This document shows, one piece after another, positions 18,032 through 25,522 of a stretch of DNA of 64,000 nucleotides (position 1 is the stretch's first letter; every line of letters begins with the position of its first letter). This DNA is from Steroidobacter gossypii (GTDB taxonomy: Bacteria; Pseudomonadota; Gammaproteobacteria; Steroidobacterales; Steroidobacteraceae), in NCBI RefSeq assembly GCF_016801985.1, contig NZ_JAEVLS010000005.1:310001-374000 (forward strand). Reading direction: 5' to 3'. Made by a program: the position numbers and the translations under genes. Below the pieces are notes generated by a model. It was given only the letters and a program-made list of their open reading frames with translations. It ran no database searches and was not told where the DNA came from.

Positions 18032-18517
18032 TTGGCGCAAGAACTGACGGCGGCCGACAAAAAGGCCATCAAGGACGCGCTCGTTCGCGAGCTCGAAAAG
18101 AAGATCGACACAATCGCGTCGCAGGTTGCTCAAGTAGGACCGACGCTAACCACATCGAATCGGCGCGTCTATGAAGAATCCATGAACAAGAGCATTCAAG
18201 ATTTGCGAGATCAGCTGCATCACGTTCAGGCGGAAGAGTTCCGCCCGCTCGGCCCGCAAGAACCCATCTCCGAGGGCGCCCTGGTCAAAGCACGCTTTGA
18301 ACCTGCAGGACTCCCGTCCACCGAAACCTGGATCCTGATCGTCACTGGCGTCCCGCAGACCCGGCTCACTTACAAGGGACATGAAATACATATCGGCGCG
18401 GGAAACTTCGGATACGGCGGATCTTTGCTCGGCCTCCGAGCCGGCGAATCGAGCCATGTCTTCGGCGATGGCCGAAGCATCCCGGATTACCGCGCTGAAG
18501 TCCTCAACGTTCTCTGA
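18032..18517 (+). CDS. GreA/GreB-like protein (possible transcript-cleavage-factor relative)
   Basis: 161 residues from a TTG at 18032, chosen because AAAGGAGA lies 6-7 bases upstream and homology-like sequence begins there. Residues 1-75 are charged and helical, able to form a coiled coil (KDALVRELEKKIDTIASQV, later SIQDLRDQLHHVQAEEF). Residues 85-161 show a Gre C-terminal-like order: a first strand (EGALVKARFEP), a strand WILIVTG, then GSLLGLRAGESSHV and a last strand EVLNVL. Gre factors bind the RNA polymerase secondary channel. The acidic tip residues of true Gre coiled coils are not obvious, so this may be a divergent regulator. No operon partner. Confidence 0.6.
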   Translation: MAQELTAADKKAIKDALVRELEKKIDTIASQVAQVGPTLTTSNRRVYEESMNKSIQDLRDQLHHVQAEEFRPLGPQEPISEGALVKARFEPAGLPSTETWILIVTGVPQTRLTYKGHEIHIGAGNFGYGGSLLGLRAGESSHVFGDGRSIPDYRAEVLNVL

Positions 18518-18539
18518 CAGGTACCAGTGGCAGAAGCGA

Positions 18540-18654
18540 ATGCTGTTGGCACGCGCGAACAAATTGGTGAACGGTTTCGCCACTGGAACGGGCGACGGTT
18601 CGCAGATCAGGCCCCTGGACGATGGCTCAAGCGGTCGCGAACGCCAATCCGTAA
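18540..18654 (+). pseudogene. Decayed 5' fragment of a beta-helix paralogue
   Basis: ATG at 18540 begins MLLARANKLVNGFATGTGDG, matching residues 8-20 of the beta-helix protein at 15675 (TKWVDGSATGTGDG). Shifting one base near 18610 restores WTMAQAVANANP against WTMAQALASANP of the intact gene, then a TAA stops it at 18652. Only about 37 of 668 codons remain. The nucleotides differ at many third positions, so it was a separate paralogue before it decayed. Confidence 0.75.
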
Positions 18655-18676
18655 TGAGTTAAGAAAGCCGGTGGCC

Positions 18677-18704
18677 CGGAGTCGGACACGGATGTCTGCT
18701 CCGC
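18677..18704. repeat. Palindromic 28-bp repeat, copy 2
   Basis: Second copy of the unit at 17722-17749, in the same orientation. It lies between the beta-helix remnant and the RHS remnant, at a junction of broken genes. Confidence 0.6.
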
Positions 18705-18779
18705 GTCGCCGGGCGAGTCCGATCCGAAATGTGGCGCCGATTGACGTGAGATACACGGACCCAGCAGGGGACCCTCCGG

Positions 18780-19040
18780 ACGGCTGATCGTGTTGATCGT
18801 CACGACCCAGGGTTGCAGCTCCGTCCCCGTACCGGGGTGTACGAGGGACGGTTGCCCATTCGTCCAATCTGTCGCCCTGCAGATACTTTCCCGCCTGCGG
18901 ATCGTAGTCCCTGAGGGGTACTTGTAGTGCAGCCCCGTTTCCGCATCGTAGTACTGCCCCGGATATCTCAGGTCGTAGGAGAACGCAACGGCGTCGCTGG
19001 CGGGCTCTTGTGATTTCAGCAACGGCTCACACACGCAAAT
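18780..19040 (-). pseudogene. Decayed RHS-repeat core fragment
   Basis: Read on the minus strand, one frame gives FSYDLRYPGQYYDAETGLHY and a second frame, shifted at about 18925, continues RDYDPQAGKYLQGDR. The two together match the RHS repeat-associated core (PGQYYDxETGLxYNxxRDYDPxxGRY). No start, no upstream YD repeats and no intact toxin end remain. RHS proteins are large polymorphic toxins or wall-associated proteins; this is a frameshifted leftover. Confidence 0.72.
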
Positions 19041-19231
19041 TTGTGACACTCTCGTGAACGGACGTTTGCTCCGTCGACCTGCGAGTACGCAAGCAGTACG
19101 ATTCTCATGCGCGAGTTCTACTTTCCATGCGATCGCGTCGATCGCAGTGGTGTACGATTACGCCGCCTGCTTGCCTTTAAACGGCGCCCTTACGCCGCCC
19201 ATCGATGCCGCCCCTACGGCGCGACCACTGC

Positions 19232-19963
19232 ATGTCCGCTTCCGCCGCCCGCCTCACACCCGAGCCTACCCGCATCCTGCTCATCGAAGACGATGTGCAG
19301 CTCGCGTCGCTGATCGTCGACTACCTTCGGGAGCATGAATTCCAGGCGCATGTCGAGCATCGCGGTGACACCGGGCTCGAACGCATTTTGCGTGACGCAC
19401 CGGATCTGGTCGTGCTGGACGTGCTGCTGCCCGGTTTGAACGGCATGGAGGTGTGCCGTCATGTGCGAGGCCGGTATGCCGGGCCGATTCTCATGCTCAC
19501 GGCCCGTGACGATGAGGTGGACGAGATCATCAGTCTCGAGTTGGGCGCCGACGACTACGTCACAAAGCCCGTCGAGCCACGCCTGCTGCTCGCGCGCATT
19601 CGCGCGCTGCTCCGGCGCGCCGGTCACAGTTCCGTCACACTCGGCACGGAGCCGAGATGCTTGTCGTTCGGCGCGTTCAGCATCGACCAGGCGGCGCGCC
19701 GCGTGACGCTGAGCGGCGAGTCCATCGATCTCACTACAGGCGAGTTCGACCTGCTTTGGCTGCTCGCCAGCGCCGCCGGCGCCGTGCTCAGTCGCGACGT
19801 GATTCTCGCGAGCCTGCGTGGCATCGACTACGATGGGCTCGACCGCTCGATCGATATCGGCATCTCACGGCTGCGCGCCAAGCTGCGCGACACGACGACG
19901 CCGCCGACGCGGATCAAGACCGTGCGCGGCAAAGGCTACCTGTTCGTGCCGGACGCCTGGTAG
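19232..19963 (+). CDS. rstA: OmpR-family response regulator (RstA-like)
   Basis: 243 residues from ATG 19232; an in-frame ATG at 19205 is possible and neither has a ribosome site. The receiver domain has the acidic pair in LLIEDD, phospho-acceptor Asp63 in VVLDVLLPG, and the conserved Thr (LMLTA) and Lys (VTKP). The C-terminal winged helix shows LTTGEFDLLWLLAS, SRDVIL, then DRSIDIGISRLRAKLRD and TVRGKGYLF. The partner kinase two genes downstream resembles E. coli RstB, so RstA is the closest named relative. It likely controls the receptor gene behind it through the site at 19973. Confidence 0.85.
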   Translation: MSASAARLTPEPTRILLIEDDVQLASLIVDYLREHEFQAHVEHRGDTGLERILRDAPDLVVLDVLLPGLNGMEVCRHVRGRYAGPILMLTARDDEVDEIISLELGADDYVTKPVEPRLLLARIRALLRRAGHSSVTLGTEPRCLSFGAFSIDQAARRVTLSGESIDLTTGEFDLLWLLASAAGAVLSRDVILASLRGIDYDGLDRSIDIGISRLRAKLRDTTTPPTRIKTVRGKGYLFVPDAW

Positions 19964-19972
19964 CCGTTTCGT

Positions 19973-19986
19973 TACAAACCGTTACA
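19973..19986 (+). promoter_or_regulatory. RstA-box-like site (GTTACA direct repeat)
   Basis: TACAAACCGTTACA fits the E. coli RstA box TACATNTNGTTACA at 10 of 12 defined bases. GTTACA recurs at 19971 and 19981, a 10-base spacing suited to OmpR-family dimers. It lies 10 bases after the regulator stop and about 90 bases before the receptor ATG. Confidence 0.55.
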
Positions 19987-20076
19987 GACAGATACGCAGA
20001 GCTCACTGAGCCGGGCCCGATCCTGACCTACGCTGATCACATTCGCCGCACGTGCGGCTATTGATCGAGGATGAAG

Positions 20077-22107
20077 ATGCGTCAGGTCGGCCTAGCAAGA
20101 CCCGTGATTGCGAGTGTATGGGCATTCGGAACAGCAACCTCTGCAACGTACGCCGGGCCACAAGAGGAGATGCTCGAGGAAGTCATGGTGACTTCAAAGC
20201 GCATCACTCGCACCAGCGAGCCCACCGAACAAACGATGAAGCTTCTCAAAGTGCCCGGCGGGTTCGGCGACCCGCTGCAGGCCATCTACAGCCTGCCGGG
20301 CGTGGTCGCCACGGACGAGGCAGGCGGCGCTCCCGCGGTTCGTGGCTCGGGCCCACAAGACAATGCGTTCATCGTCGACTTCCTGCCGGCGAGCTACATA
20401 TTCCACGATTTCGGCCACAGCATCTTCAACGAGAACCTGATCCGGGATTTCGGGCTGAAGGCCGCGGGATTCGGCTCGCGCTACGGTCGTGCCACGGGCG
20501 CTGTGTTCGACGTCAGCTTGCGCGACCCGCGCATTCAGCCGCTCAGGACGACGATCGATGCCAGCATCCTTCGAGCCGGCGCGATGATCGAGGGGGGCGT
20601 AGGCAAGAATCAGTCGTTCTACGTTGCCGCGCGCAGCAGCGTGATCGACAAGCTGCTCGATGCCTCGGACTACGAGCCCGACGAGGAGGACGACCTGTCT
20701 TTCGACCAGTTTCCGAAGGATCACGATTATCAGATGAAGTATCTGTGGCGCCTGGGCTCCCGGCATCGCCTCGAAGCGTCCGCGATCGGCGCGCGCGACG
20801 AGGCGGCAGCGACGTTCGGCGCCCGCTCGGACGATGCGTTGCTCGACCCGGGAACCGTCGGCCGCGCGTCGATCGATCGCGAATTTAGCAGCCAGGCGGT
20901 GCGCTGGATTTTCGACGGCGGCGCGCATCGCCTGCAGACGGCGCTGGGCCATCTCGGCGAGTCTCGGCTGAACAAGCAAGGCAACGGCGCCGAGTTTCTC
21001 GACATCGACACCGACGAGTGGACGTTCCGGTCGCAGTACGACTATCGCTTGTCCAGCGCGCACACGCTGAGTGCGGGCGTGGAGTACCGCCGCTCCACCC
21101 ATGACTACGGACTGCGGCTGCGCTATCGCAGCTGCACCAGCTTCTCTCCGGAGTGCGAGACCGACAAGGGTGAGATGACCGAGCTCGACGATGAGCAGGA
21201 GATTGAAACCGCGGACGCGTATGTCGAAGACATTTGGACCCTCGCACCCGGAGTCACGCTCACGAGCGGCGTCCACTTCGCGCGCAACGAGTACCTCGAC
21301 GAGTCGCACGCGGAGCCACGCATCGCCGCTCGCTGGCAACTCAGTCCGGCGCTGGAGCTGCACGCCTCCTGGGGCAGATATCACCAGCTGCCGGAAATCG
21401 AGCAGATCGTGCCGGTCTTCGGCAATCCCACGCTGGCATCGCCCGAGGCCATGCACTATGTGTTCGGCGGCACGATCCGGCCCGACGAGCTGTGGTCGAT
21501 CACCGCCGATGTCTACTACAAGGATCTGCGCAACGTCGTGGTGGACGTTCCGGAGCCCACGATGTATGTGAATGCGGCGACGGGCAAGGCGTATGGCGCC
21601 GAGCTGCTGGTGAATCGCGATGCGGGCGAGCGCTGGTACGGCTGGCTGTCGGTCAGCGCATCCAAGACCGAGCGGCGCAACGAGCTCACGGGAGAATCGA
21701 TTCCGTTCGATTACGACGTGCCCGTCGTCGCGAACCTGGTGCTGAACTATCGCATCAGCTCGCGCTGGGAAGCAGGCCTGCGCTGGAACCTGCGCAGTGG
21801 CATGCCGTACTCGCCGATCATCGGCAACAAGCCGAATCCCGACTACCCCGGCTATTACCTGCCGGTCTACGGAGAGCTCAACAGCGAACGAGCCAAGCCC
21901 TATCACCGCCTCGACCTGCGCATCGAGCACACATTTGACTACGGCCGCGTCGAAGGCAGCTACTATCTGGACATCATCAACGCCTATGCTCGCAAGAACG
22001 GCGGTGCCGTGAGATACGAAGCGACCGAGGGTTCATCCAACTACCGCCTGGAAGAGGAAGAAGGTTTGCCGTTCTTTCCCTCGTTCGGCGTGAAGATCAC
22101 GTTTTGA
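20077..22107 (+). CDS. TonB-dependent outer-membrane receptor inside a two-component operon
   Basis: 676 residues. ATG 20077 is preferred over 20071 because GAGG (20067-20070) then has normal spacing. A signal peptide ends near SATYAGP. A TonB-box-like LEEVMVTSKR is followed by a plug domain (SLPGVVATDEAGGAPAVRGSG, then NENLIRDFGLKAAGFGSRYG) and a 22-strand-type barrel with acidic turns (YEPDEEDDLSFDQ). The C-terminal strand ends FGVKITF, as expected for BAM targeting. The ligand is unknown. It sits between the response regulator and the kinase, and its TGA overlaps the kinase ATG by one base, so the three are probably one unit. Confidence 0.88.
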   Translation: MRQVGLARPVIASVWAFGTATSATYAGPQEEMLEEVMVTSKRITRTSEPTEQTMKLLKVPGGFGDPLQAIYSLPGVVATDEAGGAPAVRGSGPQDNAFIVDFLPASYIFHDFGHSIFNENLIRDFGLKAAGFGSRYGRATGAVFDVSLRDPRIQPLRTTIDASILRAGAMIEGGVGKNQSFYVAARSSVIDKLLDASDYEPDEEDDLSFDQFPKDHDYQMKYLWRLGSRHRLEASAIGARDEAAATFGARSDDALLDPGTVGRASIDREFSSQAVRWIFDGGAHRLQTALGHLGESRLNKQGNGAEFLDIDTDEWTFRSQYDYRLSSAHTLSAGVEYRRSTHDYGLRLRYRSCTSFSPECETDKGEMTELDDEQEIETADAYVEDIWTLAPGVTLTSGVHFARNEYLDESHAEPRIAARWQLSPALELHASWGRYHQLPEIEQIVPVFGNPTLASPEAMHYVFGGTIRPDELWSITADVYYKDLRNVVVDVPEPTMYVNAATGKAYGAELLVNRDAGERWYGWLSVSASKTERRNELTGESIPFDYDVPVVANLVLNYRISSRWEAGLRWNLRSGMPYSPIIGNKPNPDYPGYYLPVYGELNSERAKPYHRLDLRIEHTFDYGRVEGSYYLDIINAYARKNGGAVRYEATEGSSNYRLEEEEGLPFFPSFGVKITF

Positions 22108-23708
22108 TGCGCCGATTGCTGCTGTCGCTGTATGTCGTGATCGTCGCCGTACCCGTCGCGTCGGCGCTGAGCTTCGCCTGGTTGTGGGATCACGGCCTGC
22201 GGACCGAGCTGGTCCGCAGCGCCGAGCAGACGGCGCTCGGCGCGCAGTTCATGCTCGAGCTCGAGCTGCGTGGCGTGCCCGTCACCGAATGGCCGGAGCG
22301 TATCGAGGAGGTGCGCAGACATTTCGGCTACGAAGTCACGCTGTTGAGGCTGGCTGAGATTGCGGGGTCTGATCGCAACCTGCAACGTCTGCGCCAAGGC
22401 CTGCCCGCGCTGGATGAAGGAGCCGAGATCAAGTACATGCTGTTGCCGCTGCGTGGCTCGGATTACGTCGTTCGCGTCTACATCGTCCAGCAGGAGGATG
22501 AAGACGCCGCGCGCAGCATTCAGGGCTTCTACTACTTGCTCGAGCGGCAGCTTGCGGACGCGTCGCCGCAGCAGCGCATCGATTGGCTGCAAGCCGTCGA
22601 ACAGCAGTTCGAGTACCCGATCCGCAGCGTGCCGCTGAGCGACATTCCGGAAGAGACCGATCGCAACCGGGTGCGCGCGGGCGAAATCATTGCGGTTGAC
22701 TTCGATCTTCCGGAAGAGCGCTTCTACAAGTTGCTGCCTGGAGAGGATCGGGCGCTGCAGATCGGCCCGTTTCCACGCTACTTTCTAGAGCGGAACCTCG
22801 AATACGGGATGTTGCTCGCCTTTGCCCTCGCCGTGGGTTTCGCCCTGTACCTCTGGGTGCGGCCGCTGTGGCGAGACATGCTGGCATTGGAGCGAGGCGC
22901 GCAGGCCATCGGACAAGGCAAGCTCGATACGCGAGTGGAGGTCGCTACGCGCTCGGCGATCCGTGGTGTGGCCGAGACGTTCAACGGCATGGCGCAGCGC
23001 GTGCAGGAGCTGCTCAGGGCCCAGAAGGAGATGACCGATGCGGTCTCGCACGAACTGCGGACGCCGATTTCACGCATGCGCTTCGGCGTGGAAATGCTCG
23101 AACGCACGACGGTCCCCGGCGACCGCGAGCGTTATCTGCAAGCGATGCACAATTCGCTCGATGAACTCGAAGCGCTCGTTGATGAGTCGCTCACTTATTC
23201 CCGTTTGACCGGCGCGGCACGGCGGCTGTCGCCGCAGACGATCGATCTCGCCCGCTGGCTGGCGGAGATCATCGACGATGCCCATCCGTTCGCCGGCGAG
23301 GTTCGCTTGAGCAGCGAAGTGCATCCCGGAGACGCAAGGGCTCATATGGATGCGAAACTCGTCGCGCGCGCGCTCAAGAACATCGTGCGCAATGCCTTGC
23401 GTCATGCGCGCACCACGGTCAAGGTCGTGATCCGCCAGGACGCCCTGCACACGACATTCACGGTGGAGGACGACGGACCGGGCATCCCCGCCGAGCAGCG
23501 CGCGGCCATCTTCGAGCCGTTCTATCGCATCGACAACAGCCGCCAGCGCGGATCCGGCGGTCACGGGCTGGGGCTCGCGATCGTGCAACGGATCTGCGAA
23601 TGGACGAACGCGGAAATCAGTGTCGCGGATTCTTTTCTGGGCGGCGCGCTGTTCAGGTTGCGCTGGATCACAAGGGACATCGCACCGGTGTCTGACGGGG
23701 TGCAGTAG
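22107..23708 (+). CDS. rstB: RstB-like sensor histidine kinase
   Basis: 533 residues starting at the ATG that overlaps the receptor stop (TGATG). TM1 is about residues 4-24. A periplasmic sensor of about 200 residues follows, longer than in E. coli RstB, with an acidic stretch (QQEDEDAARS). TM2 lies near 232-250, and a HAMP follows with PLWRDMLALERGAQAIGQG, as in RstB. The H-box AVSHELRTPISRMRFG has the phospho-His near residue 314, then come N-box NIVRNALRHA and G-boxes EDDGPGIP and GGHGLGLAIV. It should phosphorylate the regulator at 19232. The adjacent receptor may supply or respond to the signal. Confidence 0.88.
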   Translation: MRRLLLSLYVVIVAVPVASALSFAWLWDHGLRTELVRSAEQTALGAQFMLELELRGVPVTEWPERIEEVRRHFGYEVTLLRLAEIAGSDRNLQRLRQGLPALDEGAEIKYMLLPLRGSDYVVRVYIVQQEDEDAARSIQGFYYLLERQLADASPQQRIDWLQAVEQQFEYPIRSVPLSDIPEETDRNRVRAGEIIAVDFDLPEERFYKLLPGEDRALQIGPFPRYFLERNLEYGMLLAFALAVGFALYLWVRPLWRDMLALERGAQAIGQGKLDTRVEVATRSAIRGVAETFNGMAQRVQELLRAQKEMTDAVSHELRTPISRMRFGVEMLERTTVPGDRERYLQAMHNSLDELEALVDESLTYSRLTGAARRLSPQTIDLARWLAEIIDDAHPFAGEVRLSSEVHPGDARAHMDAKLVARALKNIVRNALRHARTTVKVVIRQDALHTTFTVEDDGPGIPAEQRAAIFEPFYRIDNSRQRGSGGHGLGLAIVQRICEWTNAEISVADSFLGGALFRLRWITRDIAPVSDGVQ

Positions 23709-23913
23709 CACCGGGCTCGGCCCGATCCCGCTTCGATTTCGAAAGCCCTGACTCGCAGAATGATGTGCAGCCCTTCTATCGGTCACGCATCGGTTCAGAC
23801 GGGACACGTCAAGGCGCTTCTGGAGGGGGGCGCCCTGACGTTTTTGCATCGCCGGCCAAGGAAACCACCTCAGTCGACTTCCAGTCGAGCACCCAGTCGT
23901 CACCACCTAGTCG

Positions 23914-24278
23914 TACATCAACATGACCGATTACGTGTACGACGTGCTGCTACGTCGCTCCAGAATGAAGATGCACCCTCGATGAGTCTTCACGAACTGG
24001 AAGCGTGACAAGCACCGCAACTTCGATACTACGTACCTTCACAGCGTGCTCCACAGCATGGGCATCCACACACCCTGCACCACATCCGCCATGGGTTCGC
24101 CACGAAGCTGTTGAAGAACGGAATGACGCTGAAGGCTCTCAAGGAATTGCTCAGCCACAACGACATCAAGACGATGATGCGCTACGGCCATCTTGAAGCG
24201 TCGGACGTGTCACCGGAAGCGGTACGAATCTTCAACGAGCAGAACGCTGCTCGCCGGAAGGTGAAGAAGGCGGCCTAG
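23914..24278 (+). pseudogene. Broken tyrosine recombinase (phage-type integrase), C-terminal half
   Basis: One frame from 23914 reads like an integrase core (MTDYVYDVLLRRSRMK, then VFTNWKRDKHRNFD), interrupted by TGA at 23983-23985. From 24075 a second frame carries the catalytic box LHHIRHGFATKLLKNG, then LKELLSHNDIKTMMRYGHLE with the active-site Tyr, and ends in a Lys-rich tail at TAG 24276-24278. The HxxR and the His/Tyr pair are present, but a nonsense codon and a frameshift break it, and no N-terminal domain is seen. It marks old mobile DNA between rstB and the TauE gene. Confidence 0.78.
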
Positions 24279-24361
24279 TTACATAGCAGCGGAGCACATC
24301 GCGACCGGCCCAACAGATACAGCGTGCTACCCTAGTGGGGGATGATCGGCGTTTCCCATTG

Positions 24362-25168
24362 ATGAACACAAGCGACTTAGATGCAGCCCCTCGCGGCCTC
24401 GTATCCGCATTGCTCGCTGGGGCAGCCATCGGCGTACTAGGTGGCTTGATTGGCCTCGGCGGCGCAGAGTTCCGCCTGCCTGTTCTAATCGGGTTGTTCG
24501 GCTTCGTCGCGCTGGAGGCCGTAATCATCAATAAGGCGACTAGCTTGGTTGTCGTGGTCGCCGCGCTAATTTTCCGCATCCGAGCTGTTCCTATTGACGC
24601 GGTCCTGAACCACATCTCAGCGGTGGCAACCTTGCTGACAGGAAGTCTTATTGGTGCATGGTTCGGAGCCGACTTAGCAACACGCCTACACAGTAGAACA
24701 CTGTACAACGTCATCGCCGCCATGCTGGTCGGGATCGCCTTCGTCCTACTGGTCGCTCACGATCATCCATCGAACGCCGCCAGCTTTGCGCCTACAACTC
24801 AAATAATGCTTGGAGTGATTGCAGGGTTTGTTATTGGCGTAGTCGCATCTTTTCTCGGGGTCGCCGGCGGCGAGCTAATCATCCCAACTCTCGTTCTGCT
24901 ATTTGGTCTTGACCTCAAAGTCGCAGGCAGTCTTTCGTTAGCTGTCAGCTTACCGACGATGCTGGTTGGATTTTCACGTTACAGCAAAGATCAGAGCTTC
25001 AAGGCACTCGCAAAGTATCCACGGTTCGTTCTTGCGATGGCCGTAGGCTCCATATTCGGTGCATTCGTGGGCGGCCTGCTGCTTGGTATCGTTCCAAGCA
25101 ATGTCCTTTTGCCTTTGCTCTCCGCCATTCTGCTCATTTCGGCTTTCAAAGTCTGGCGCCATAAATGA
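24362..25168 (+). CDS. TauE/SafE-family membrane transporter
   Basis: 268 residues from ATG 24362 (a GTG at 24335 is in frame; neither has a clear ribosome site). Eight or nine hydrophobic segments form two similar halves: the first has GGLIGLGGAEFRLPVLIGLFG and the second VASFLGVAGGELIIPTLVLL. This repeated G-x-G-G-G/A-E-P signature defines the TauE/SafE family, which exports sulfite, sulfoacetate or related organic anions. The substrate cannot be told here. It uses more A/T-ending codons (cta, att, tta) than its neighbours and follows the broken integrase, so it was probably acquired. Confidence 0.83.
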   Translation: MNTSDLDAAPRGLVSALLAGAAIGVLGGLIGLGGAEFRLPVLIGLFGFVALEAVIINKATSLVVVVAALIFRIRAVPIDAVLNHISAVATLLTGSLIGAWFGADLATRLHSRTLYNVIAAMLVGIAFVLLVAHDHPSNAASFAPTTQIMLGVIAGFVIGVVASFLGVAGGELIIPTLVLLFGLDLKVAGSLSLAVSLPTMLVGFSRYSKDQSFKALAKYPRFVLAMAVGSIFGAFVGGLLLGIVPSNVLLPLLSAILLISAFKVWRHK

Positions 25169-25220
25169 GCGAACACGACCAACGCTTTCCGCGGGATACT
25201 ATCCCGCAGCCGAAACCCAG

Positions 25221-25238
25221 GGTAGGAAATCAGTCGGG
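25221..25238 (+). repeat. GGTAGG...CAGTCGG repeat, copy 1
   Basis: GGTAGGAAATCAGTCGGG. Near-identical units occur at 25448-25465 and 26181-26198 in the same orientation, flanking the orphan gene at 25523. Confidence 0.6.
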
Positions 25239-25293
25239 TTGCACACCGAAACCACCGTGGTTTTATCGCACAAATCCGCAGCTCAAATGATCA

Positions 25294-25400
25294 CTACGCT
25301 CCTTCCGGAATTTCAAAGGAAACCCCGCACCCTCCAATGCCGCAATAGCCTTGAGGATTTTTGGCGAGGTATTGCTGGTGAGAGTCGGCGCGAGCCTTGG
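25294..25400 (-). pseudogene. 3' remnant of a second msrA gene
   Basis: On the minus strand this reads [19 protein letters not shown], then [10 protein letters not shown] and a TAG stop, matching the C-terminus of MsrA encoded at 26269-26901. Across 68 aligned bases (25319-25386 against 26280-26347) 12 differ, and 11 of these are synonymous third-codon positions. The twelfth changes Tyr to Ser. The fragment therefore diverged while still under selection as a gene and was truncated later. Everything upstream of about 25400, including the GCFWG active site, is absent. Confidence 0.8.
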
Positions 25401-25447
25401 AACCTCTGCGGAAATACGATGGAGAACGCCGCTTCTTAGGATCAGCC

Positions 25448-25465
25448 GGTAGGATTTCAGTCGGG
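25448..25465 (+). repeat. GGTAGG...CAGTCGG repeat, copy 2
   Basis: GGTAGGATTTCAGTCGGG, two differences from copy 1. It lies just downstream of the orphan gene at 25523-26104 (minus strand). Confidence 0.55.
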
Positions 25466-25522
25466 GCGCCGCAGGGTCAATCGGTCGGGACTCGATCGCC
25501 GTGCCTCAGATCACTCGTTCGC

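Larger units (their letters stand above)
25169..25522. other. Intergenic mosaic of repeats, about 350 bp
   Basis: Contains a copy of the sequence that normally lies downstream of msrA (25186-25293), the 3' remnant of an msrA gene (25294-25400) and a third copy of the GGTAGG motif (25448-25465). No intact gene. Confidence 0.65.

Noticed and set aside
20194-21930. 578-codon open frame antisense to the TonB receptor
   Set aside because: The plus-strand receptor has a signal peptide, TonB box, plug and C-terminal strand; the antisense product has none.
23914-24278. Integrase as a functional gene with an attached tRNA site
   Set aside because: A nonsense codon and a frameshift break it, and I found no tRNA in the flanks.
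25294-25400. msrA remnant as a recent tandem duplication
   Set aside because: Almost all differences from msrA are synonymous, so the copy evolved as a gene before truncation.
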